This document shows positions 1 to 4,848 of a stretch of DNA of 6,274 bases, one piece after another. The DNA is from Gemmatimonadota bacterium (GTDB lineage Bacteria; Gemmatimonadota; Gemmatimonadetes; Gemmatimonadales; GWC2-71-9), in NCBI GenBank assembly GCA_003221085.1, contig QHUD01000136.1, positions 8,213-14,486 of the forward strand, read 5' to 3'. A program made the translations under genes and the position numbers. The notes below the pieces were generated by a model. The model was given only the letters and a program-made list of their open reading frames with translations. It ran no database searches and was not told the origin of the DNA. How positions within the stretch are numbered: position 1 is the first letter of the stretch; each line of letters starts with the position of its first letter.

Positions 1-208
1 CGCGGGGGAGACCTGACAGACGCGCGCGACGCGCTGCGTACCCCACTACCGCTTCTGTTTTGGCAACCTCACAGACCCCCTAATACCGCAAAAACGGTAA
101 CCGCGCACGGGGCTTTGTAGACTCGCCGCAACGCCTGGTAGGACTGACAGCTAACCTATTGATCTACAATATCTTGGAAGGAATGTCACTGCCGCGGCAG
201 CGGCGTTT
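1..208. other. Left-edge region, apparently intergenic
   Basis: This stretch is visibly richer in A/T than the rest of the window and contains no convincing gene. Two plus-strand frames are open from the left edge: frame 1 runs to a TAG at 118-120 and frame 3 to a TAA at 81-83. Either could be the tail of a gene converging on the minus-strand unit, but neither peptide is recognisable. Two small inverted repeats are present: TACCG/CGGTA at 84-99 with a 6-nt loop, and TATTG/CAATA at 157-171 with a 5-nt spacer. I see no tRNA, rRNA or tmRNA signature. Confidence 0.5.
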
Positions 209-210
209 TT
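191..210 (+). terminator. Terminator-like hairpin with T-run, plus-strand orientation
   Basis: On the plus strand, GCCGC (191-195) pairs with GCGGC (200-204) across a GGCA loop, followed by G and five T (206-210). This is a short intrinsic-terminator shape. The same sequence can fold differently, with 200-205 pairing to 213-218 (GCGGCG/CGCCGC), and that hairpin overlaps the stop codon of the minus-strand gene ending at 209. No T-run follows on the minus strand, so it is a weak terminator for the genes actually seen. It would make sense if a plus-strand gene enters from the left edge. Confidence 0.3.
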
Positions 211-943
211 ACCGCCGCGCGTCGGTCCAACGGTTCGTTGCGTCCAACACCGCGAGCACCGCGCTCCGCTCGGTGCTCTCCTTGATCTCGCACGTCCCTG
301 TGAGCAGCTGGGTCTCCCGACCCCCCAGCCCGTGCACCGCCACCAACACGAACTTGCGATCGAACGCGTCGATGATCGTGGCGCCCTCGAGCGCGATCGA
401 ATTGTCGGGCAACAGCTCGTCCAGGCACAGCGACGCCGCCCGCGCCGCCGCCTCCACGCGGTTCCGCACCGTGTCGGTCCCCTGCTCCTCCGCCTCCGCC
501 TCCTTCCCCTCGAACGACAGCTTCACCCGCACGATCACCCGCTGCGGCCGCTCCGAGGGTCGTACCTCGAGCCCCTGGAAGGTCACCACCCGCTTCTTGG
601 CGCGGGTGCGCACCGCCTCCTCCTGGATCTGCTCGATCGGCCGCACGTCGGCGGTCTGCGCCACGCTGATCTTGCGGTGGTCGATCTTGAGGCCGAGCTG
701 CGCCATCAGGGCCGACTCGATGTTCCGGACCACCTGCTTCGCCTGCTGGTCGCTGGTGGTGAGCACGTGGATCTCGCTCACTTCGCCGAGCGGGGTCACC
801 ACCACGCGGGCCGAGAGCACGCCGGTGAGGCTCCCGATCAGGTTCTCGGCGCGCTTGACCCCCCAGGGATCGGGCCCCTGGGACGGGGCGTTGAGCGGGA
901 GTGGGTCGCGGCTCTCCGCGCCCTCCGTATTGGAAACTGTCAC
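209..943 (-). CDS. Two-domain protein of unknown function, coupled to the Fe-S/GGDEF gene
   Basis: I do not recognise a named family for this 244-residue soluble protein, which has no signal peptide or membrane segment. The first ~27 residues look disordered (Pro, Ser, Asp rich). Residues ~28-97 form a compact alpha/beta unit: GVLSARVVV, then EVSEIHVL, then a helix (VVRNIESALMAQLGL), then IDHRKISVAQ. A charged helical linker (~100-117) follows. Residues ~118-238 form a second alpha/beta domain: RVIVRVKLSFEG, the helix VRNRVEAAARAASLCLDELL, strands around FVLVAVHG and LTGTCEI, and a C-terminal helix VLAVLDATNRW. The order strand-helix-strand-strand-helix loosely recalls small regulatory or dimerisation folds, but no catalytic motif is visible. 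The GTG start is 1 nt past the upstream stop and has a GGGAG Shine-Dalgarno at 953-957 (9-nt spacer), inside the upstream coding end, so translational coupling is likely. A role with the Fe-S/GGDEF protein is inferred from context only. Confidence 0.85.
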   Translation of the reverse strand: MTVSNTEGAESRDPLPLNAPSQGPDPWGVKRAENLIGSLTGVLSARVVVTPLGEVSEIHVLTTSDQQAKQVVRNIESALMAQLGLKIDHRKISVAQTADVRPIEQIQEEAVRTRAKKRVVTFQGLEVRPSERPQRVIVRVKLSFEGKEAEAEEQGTDTVRNRVEAAARAASLCLDELLPDNSIALEGATIIDAFDRKFVLVAVHGLGGRETQLLTGTCEIKESTERSAVLAVLDATNRWTDARR

Positions 944-944
944 G

Positions 945-2645
945 CTAGCGTTCTCCCGTCGCCACCTGGTTTCGCCCCGAGGCCTTGGCGCGGTACAGCG
1001 CGCGGTCGGCCGCGACCAGCACGTCTTCCGTCTCCGGACCCCGCCCCGGCATGAACTCCGCTACCCCGATACTCACGGTCACCAGCCCCTCGGGGTAGCC
1101 GAGGCTCCGGCCCGTCGCCTCGATGCTGGCCCGCACCTTGTCCGCCACCCCCAGCGCGCCGTCCACGCGGGTGCGCACCAGCACCAGGACGAATTCGTCG
1201 CCTCCGTAGCGCGCTGCCAGGTCGGTCGTGCGGATGTGCGCGGTACACTCCCGGGCCGCACCGCGCAGCACCTCGTTCCCCGCCTCGTGGCCGAACTCGT
1301 CGTTCACCTTCTTGAAATTGTCCAGATCCACGAACAGCACTGCGAACGGATCGCTGGTGCGGTCGCTCCGGGCTACCTCGGTGGCGAGGCGGTCGCGCAA
1401 CACCCGGTAGGTCGCGACCCCCGTCAACCCGTCCACGGCCGCTTGAAGCTGCGCCTGCCGCGCCTGCTTGTCGAGATAGGGCGGGCACGATTTGAGCGTC
1501 GTCCGTCCCAGCGCCGCGGCGCTCGCGAACGCCCGACACGTCGCGTACCCGCACGCGCCGCAGTCCCACGGCTTGCCGTTGGGCGCGAGCCCGATCTCCC
1601 GCAGGATGCCGTCCACCGCTTCCGCCTGCGGCCGGTGTCCGTTGGGGATGATCGGGAACGCCTCGGCGACCTGCACGCCCCGCGCCACCGTTTCCTCCAC
1701 CACCGGCCCGCGCGACCGCGCCGGCTCAGTGGCCCCCACGATCTCGCGCCGCCGGAACAGCTCGTCGCGCGGCCCCAGCAGTGGATGGTCCAGGCACCCC
1801 TCGCACGGCAGGATGTCCACGAAGCCGAGATCCAGGCGATCCACGGCCACCGCCCGGGCGATCGCCCCCAGGCCGCCCAGCCCCCGGACCTTGCGGAACC
1901 GCCGGCTCGCCTGCGTTTCCTCGAGCAGCACCTCGAGCGGCAACCCGCCCGCCATGCTCAGGTGGCGGCGCCGCTCCTCCGGCACGCGGGTGAAGTACTC
2001 CTCCTGCTGGGCCACCACGATGCCGCGCCGCTGGAAGATCTCTCCCAGCTCCTCGAATGTGATGGCCGCGTCCACGTCCGGCCCGCCTTCCGTGAGGCAC
2101 ACCCCGGCGTACACCACCGGCGTGCCGGTGCCGTACAGCTGCTTCAGGTAGCGCGCCTCGGCGGCGATGGGGGTCGCCACCGGGGCCAGGTAGGGAATCA
2201 GCTCGGGGTACTGGGTCCGCACCGTTTCCACGATCACGGGGCAGGTGCTGCGGATCATCGTGCCCCAGTCGCCGTCGGCCCACAGGTCCAGGTACTCCCG
2301 CGCCACCAGCTCGTCGCCCAGCACGCCGCGGTGCACCGTGCGGAACCCCGCCGCGTAGCAGGCGTTCACGACCTGGTTAGGAGTCGCAGGATGGAAGTAA
2401 ACGGCACACTCGACCGACAGGATCAGCGCCGCCCGGCCCGCAGCCGCCAGCTCGAGCGCGCCCGCCACATCGCCCAGCGCCTCGATCGCGTCGTGCGGAC
2501 AGGCCGGAAGGCATAGCCCGCAGCGTGTGCACGCATCGTCCACGATGCGCACGATCGCGCCTTCGACCGCGACGGCGTCGGCGGGACACACGCGTACGCA
2601 GGCCATGCAGGCCACGCATGAGTCGGGTTTGATCCTAAAGTCCAC
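945..2645 (-). CDS. Ferredoxin / [FeFe]-hydrogenase-like / Fe-S / GGDEF fusion, putative redox-responsive diguanylate cyclase
   Basis: Numbering is from the GTG at 2645 (566 residues). Residues 10-20 and 39-49 are two CxxCxxCxxxCP motifs of a 2[4Fe-4S] ferredoxin. Residues ~60-330 resemble the C-terminal part of [FeFe]-hydrogenase large subunits (HymC-like): STCP at 133-136, GVC at 181-183, CEGC at 281-284. Residues 362-387 (CGACGYATC, then C387) match the four-Cys Fe-S domain seen in RnfB and corrinoid proteins. Residues ~404-566 are a GGDEF domain with DGLTG (405-409), FVDLDNFKKVND (438-449), I-site RTTD (472-475), GGDEF (481-485) and ALYRAKASGRN, so it should convert 2 GTP to c-di-GMP with product inhibition. 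The hydrogenase-like part lacks residues of a working H-cluster, so sensing is more likely than H2 turnover. No transmembrane segment is visible; the protein is probably cytoplasmic. An upstream GTG at 2720 would add 25 unconserved-looking residues. Neither start has a good Shine-Dalgarno. The shorter form begins just before the ferredoxin and lies downstream of a promoter-like sequence. Confidence 0.9.
   Translation of the reverse strand: MDFRIKPDSCVACMACVRVCPADAVAVEGAIVRIVDDACTRCGLCLPACPHDAIEALGDVAGALELAAAGRAALILSVECAVYFHPATPNQVVNACYAAGFRTVHRGVLGDELVAREYLDLWADGDWGTMIRSTCPVIVETVRTQYPELIPYLAPVATPIAAEARYLKQLYGTGTPVVYAGVCLTEGGPDVDAAITFEELGEIFQRRGIVVAQQEEYFTRVPEERRRHLSMAGGLPLEVLLEETQASRRFRKVRGLGGLGAIARAVAVDRLDLGFVDILPCEGCLDHPLLGPRDELFRRREIVGATEPARSRGPVVEETVARGVQVAEAFPIIPNGHRPQAEAVDGILREIGLAPNGKPWDCGACGYATCRAFASAAALGRTTLKSCPPYLDKQARQAQLQAAVDGLTGVATYRVLRDRLATEVARSDRTSDPFAVLFVDLDNFKKVNDEFGHEAGNEVLRGAARECTAHIRTTDLAARYGGDEFVLVLVRTRVDGALGVADKVRASIEATGRSLGYPEGLVTVSIGVAEFMPGRGPETEDVLVAADRALYRAKASGRNQVATGER
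953..957 (-). promoter_or_regulatory. Shine-Dalgarno of the unknown two-domain gene
   Basis: GGGAG on the minus strand sits 9 nt before the GTG at 943, inside the last codons of the Fe-S/GGDEF gene. It supports the GTG start and translation coupled to the upstream gene, whose TAG stop is 1 nt from this start. Confidence 0.55.
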
Positions 2646-2701
2646 GAGACAACCGGCCGGGGCGCTGCGACCCTCCGAACGAGGTCGAGCAAGGGCGCCG
2701 T

Positions 2702-2730
2702 AACATGGACGCGGCGGCACTGCCTGTCAA
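2702..2730 (-). promoter_or_regulatory. Possible sigma-70-type promoter for the Fe-S/GGDEF unit
   Basis: On the minus strand, a perfect TTGACA (2725-2730) is followed after 17 nt by CATGTT (2702-2707), which matches the -10 consensus at only 3 of 6 positions. Transcription would begin near 2695, about 50 nt upstream of the GTG at 2645. The alternative GTG at 2720 would then lie inside the promoter spacer, which favours the shorter protein. The spacing and -35 are good and the -10 is poor. Promoter consensus in this lineage is unknown. Confidence 0.33.
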
Positions 2731-2731
2731 T

Positions 2732-2747
2732 AGCAGCACGGACGCCA
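2732..2747 (-). promoter_or_regulatory. Weak sigma-54 (-24/-12) promoter candidate
   Basis: The minus strand reads TGGCGTCCGTGCTGCT. It keeps the TGGC block and the TGC element with GG and GC exactly 10 nt apart, as sigma-54 promoters require, but misses several other consensus positions (ideal TGGCACRN4TTGCW). It lies directly between the sigma-54 activator gene and the Fe-S/GGDEF gene, pointing at the latter. It could be chance in GC-rich DNA. Confidence 0.2.
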
Positions 2748-2767
2748 ACCCTTTGATGGAGCGTGAT

Positions 2768-4294
2768 TTAGGCGAGCTGGTAAGCTTTGAGCTTACGGTA
2801 CAGCGTGCGCTCGCCGATCCCCAGGACCTCGGCCGCCTTGCGACGATTGCCCTGCGTCTCACGCAACGCCGCCTCGATCGCTGCCCGCTCCACATCCGCC
2901 ATTGTCATGCCAGCGCGATACACCACTTCGCCTTCCGGCGGGGCCACCGCCTCGACCGGCGTCCCCGCGCTAACTGCAGAGCCGGGGCCCACCTCGATGA
3001 CCTCTACGCGCCCAGGCCGCTCCTCGAGCCGCCGGCGCAGCTCCTCGACTTGTAACTTGAGCTCTACAAGTGAGCGGAAAATGAACTCCAGCTCCTGAGC
3101 CCCCACCCCCCCTGCTCCCCCGACATCGCGGCCCGGTCCCAGCAGTCTCATCGGGAGCATGCTCCCGTGCTCCCGGATGTCCTTCGGGATGTCGCTGGCG
3201 CGAATCTCGCCTTCGGGCGCGAGCACCACCATCGACTCGATGAGGTTGCGCAGCTGGCGGATGTTGCCGGGCCACTCGGCCTCCACCAGGATCTGCATCG
3301 CCTCCGGCGTGATGCCCTTGAAGGCGCGGTCGTGCTGCTTCGCGAACTCGGGCGTGAAGCGCCGCACCAGCAGCGGAATGTCGCTCTTCCGCTCGCGCAG
3401 GGGCGGCAGATAGATGTTGAGAACGTTGAGCCGGTAAAACAGATCGTCGCGGAAGCGCCCCAGGGCGACTTCCTCCTTGAGCGACTTGTTGGTCGCGGCA
3501 ATCACCCGCACGTCCACCTTGATCGCCTGCGTGCCGCCCACCCGGAAGAAGGTCCGGTCCTCGAGCACCCGTAGCGTCTTGACCTGGGTGGCCGGCGCCA
3601 TCTCCCCCACCTCATCGAGGAGAATGGTGCCGCCGTCCGCCAGCTCGAACCGGCCCAGCCGCCGCTCGGCGGCGCCGGTGAACGCGCCCTTCTCGTGCCC
3701 GAACAGCTCGCTCTCGAGCAGCGTATCGGGGATGGCGGCGCAGTTGACGGCGATGAACGGCTTGGCGCGCCGGGGCGACAGGTCGTGGATCCCCCGCGCC
3801 ACCAGCTCCTTGCCCGTCCCCGACTCGCCTTCGATCAGCACCGTGGAGGTCACCGGTGCCATCTGCTCGATCTTGACGAGCACTTCCTGAATGGCGGGGG
3901 ATTCGCCGATGATCCCCGTGCGCTGCTGCAGCTTGCGGCGCTCGATCAGGCGGCGCACCGTCGCAGCCACCTCAGCCGGGTCGGCGGGCTTCTCGAGGTA
4001 GCCGGTGAGCCCGAGCCGTCGGGCCAGACCCTTCGCATCGGGCTCGGTGTCTTCGACCAGGCCCAGGGTCGAGACGGAGCGGTCGCGCGCCAGGGTCAGG
4101 AGCTGGGCGGCGCCGGACTCGTGCAGCCCGCCCGTCACCACCACGCAGTCGGGCGGCGGGTCGCGGCGCAGCGCCTGGCGCGCTTCGTCGAGCGTGTGAG
4201 CCAGCGTGGTGTGGAAGCCCGCCGCCTCGAGCGCCGCGTTGATCCGCACGGCGTGCTCCAGGTCGTCGGTGGTGATGAGGATGCGGTCAGGCAT
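2768..4294 (-). CDS. Sigma-54-dependent transcriptional activator, NtrC family, with degenerate receiver
   Basis: 508 residues from the ATG at 4294, beginning MPDRILITTDD. Residues 1-~118 are a CheY-like receiver. The acidic pair (D10, D11) and the YLEKP lysine (K102) are kept, but the phospho-acceptor position, read as PDCVVVT against NtrC PDVLLSD, is T54. Residues ~128-365 are an AAA+ sigma-54 interaction domain: Walker A GESGTGKE (156-163), sigma-54 contact loop GAFTGA (203-208), Walker B GGTILLDEVGEM (221-232), arginine-finger region FRDDLFYRLN (281-290) and sensor II WPGNIRQLRN (341-350). A Gly-rich linker (~387-399) and a probable coiled coil (~400-425) precede a C-terminal Fis-type helix-turn-helix (~464-508, GNRRKAAEVLGIGERTLYRKL). 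It should open sigma-54 promoters using ATP. The intact output domains with a non-phosphorylatable receiver suggest control other than phosphorylation. An upstream GTG at 4321 would add nine residues encoded by the heptamer repeat and is unlikely. No sensor kinase gene is seen in the window. Confidence 0.95.
   Translation of the reverse strand: MPDRILITTDDLEHAVRINAALEAAGFHTTLAHTLDEARQALRRDPPPDCVVVTGGLHESGAAQLLTLARDRSVSTLGLVEDTEPDAKGLARRLGLTGYLEKPADPAEVAATVRRLIERRKLQQRTGIIGESPAIQEVLVKIEQMAPVTSTVLIEGESGTGKELVARGIHDLSPRRAKPFIAVNCAAIPDTLLESELFGHEKGAFTGAAERRLGRFELADGGTILLDEVGEMAPATQVKTLRVLEDRTFFRVGGTQAIKVDVRVIAATNKSLKEEVALGRFRDDLFYRLNVLNIYLPPLRERKSDIPLLVRRFTPEFAKQHDRAFKGITPEAMQILVEAEWPGNIRQLRNLIESMVVLAPEGEIRASDIPKDIREHGSMLPMRLLGPGRDVGGAGGVGAQELEFIFRSLVELKLQVEELRRRLEERPGRVEVIEVGPGSAVSAGTPVEAVAPPEGEVVYRAGMTMADVERAAIEAALRETQGNRRKAAEVLGIGERTLYRKLKAYQLA
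3100..3121 (-). other. G-quadruplex-type G-run cluster in the activator linker
   Basis: On the coding (minus) strand there are runs of 5, 7 and 5 G separated by AGCA and a single T. The seven-G run can supply two tracts, giving four tracts of three G with short loops, the usual quadruplex pattern. It encodes the Gly-rich linker after the AAA+ domain of the sigma-54 activator, so codon needs may explain it. The run of seven identical bases is also a possible slippage site. Confidence 0.35.
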
Positions 4295-4299
4295 GGTCC

Positions 4300-4327
4300 C
4301 GTTGCCCGTTGCACGTTGCACGTTGCA
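4300..4327. repeat. Four tandem heptamers CGTTGCA/C
   Basis: Four head-to-tail copies of CGTTGC[A/C] at 4300-4306, 4307-4313, 4314-4320 and 4321-4327; the first two bases of identity extend outward only partly. They fill most of the 38-nt gap between the stop of the mog-like gene and the ATG of the sigma-54 activator, leaving that ATG with only a weak GGGA as Shine-Dalgarno. Three more copies of the same heptamer lie inside gcvT at 5724-5744. The pattern resembles the short tandemly repeated heptanucleotides described in some cyanobacteria. Confidence 0.85.
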
Positions 4328-4332
4328 TGGGG

Positions 4333-4815
4333 TTACTCATGCGCCGTTCGTTCCCCCGTGACGAGCTCCACCGCGTGGTCGAGGAGGTCCTCGAGGACGG
4401 CGAGGCCGTCGGTCACACCGCCGGTGGATCCGGGAAGGTTGACGATGAGCGCCTTGCCCCGCGTGCCCGCCACACCGCGCGACAGCCAGGCGCGGGGGAA
4501 CGCCGCGGCCGCGACGCTCCGCAGCGCATCGGCGATGCCGGGGGCGAGCCGGTCGAGCACCGCCTCCGTCGCCTCGGGAGTCACGTCGCGCGCGGTGAGC
4601 CCGGTGCCGCCGGTGGTGAGGATCACGTCCACCTCACCGGAATCCGCCCAGCGCGCGAGCTTCCCCGCGATGCGGTCGGTCTCGTCGGGCACCACGCTCC
4701 GCACCGCTACCTCGTAGCCGTGGCTTCCCGCCCATTCGACGATCGCGTCGCCGGACGTATCGGGCCGCTGGCCCACGGCCCCAAGGTCACTGACAGTCAG
4801 AATCCCGATCCGCAT
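4333..4815 (-). CDS. mog: MogA/MoaB-type molybdopterin adenylyltransferase
   Basis: 160 residues from the ATG at 4815 (MRIGILTVSD), the usual length of MogA/MoaB proteins. The enzyme family adenylates molybdopterin with ATP, the step before molybdenum insertion into the cofactor, in the cytoplasm. Family motifs in order: TVSD (7-10), DTSGD (19-23), VPDE with D44 (equivalent to E. coli MogA Asp49), TTGGTGLTARDVTPEAT (67-83) with D77 (equivalent to Asp82), LSRGVAGTRGKALIVNLPGS (111-130). The SRxxxGxxxxALI(V/L)NLPG stretch is closer to MogA than to the shorter MoaB form. The start is chosen by homology; an in-frame GTG at 4845 would add ten residues read from the GGAGG repeat. The nearest GGAGG is only 3 nt before the ATG. 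The stop lies 38 nt before the sigma-54 activator. No other molybdenum-cofactor gene or molybdoenzyme is visible in the window. Confidence 0.93.
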   Translation of the reverse strand: MRIGILTVSDLGAVGQRPDTSGDAIVEWAGSHGYEVAVRSVVPDETDRIAGKLARWADSGEVDVILTTGGTGLTARDVTPEATEAVLDRLAPGIADALRSVAAAAFPRAWLSRGVAGTRGKALIVNLPGSTGGVTDGLAVLEDLLDHAVELVTGERTAHE

Positions 4816-4818
4816 AAA

Positions 4819-4848
4819 CCTCCACCATCCTCCACCAACCTCCACTCT
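4819..4848. repeat. Three tandem decamers carrying GGAGG (triplicated Shine-Dalgarno)
   Basis: Three copies of CCTCCACCAT-like decamers at 4819-4828, 4829-4838 and 4839-4848 (the third differs at its end). Read on the minus strand, each supplies GGTGGAGG or GTGGAGG, giving three GGAGG elements 10 nt apart just upstream of the mog ATG. They fill the whole gcvT-mog gap. The nearest GGAGG (4819-4823) is 3 nt from the ATG, the next 13 nt. Confidence 0.85.

Noticed and set aside
142..172. Plus-strand promoter (CTGACA and TACAAT)
   Set aside because: The two elements match consensus individually but are 15 nt apart, shorter than usual, and would drive transcription straight into the hairpin at 191-210 and antisense to the gene ending at 209.
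1..208. tRNA, tmRNA or other structured RNA gene
   Set aside because: No cloverleaf, CCA end or T-loop motif is visible on either strand; only short inverted repeats of about 5 bp.
159..2516. 785-codon plus-strand open frame
   Set aside because: It lies antisense to the unknown gene and the Fe-S/GGDEF gene, whose minus-strand products carry clear domains. Its translation is low-complexity (Arg, Pro, His, Ser rich), as expected for a mirror frame in GC-rich DNA.
945..2645. Functional [FeFe]-hydrogenase
   Set aside because: The proton-relay Cys and the conserved Lys of the active-site motifs are replaced and the third motif is shortened, and the protein ends in a GGDEF domain. A sensory or structural Fe-S role fits better.
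4300..4327. CRISPR array
   Set aside because: The units are 7-nt perfect tandems with no spacers.
3695..4717. 340-codon plus-strand open frame
   Set aside because: Antisense to the sigma-54 activator and mog; composition is typical of a shadow frame.
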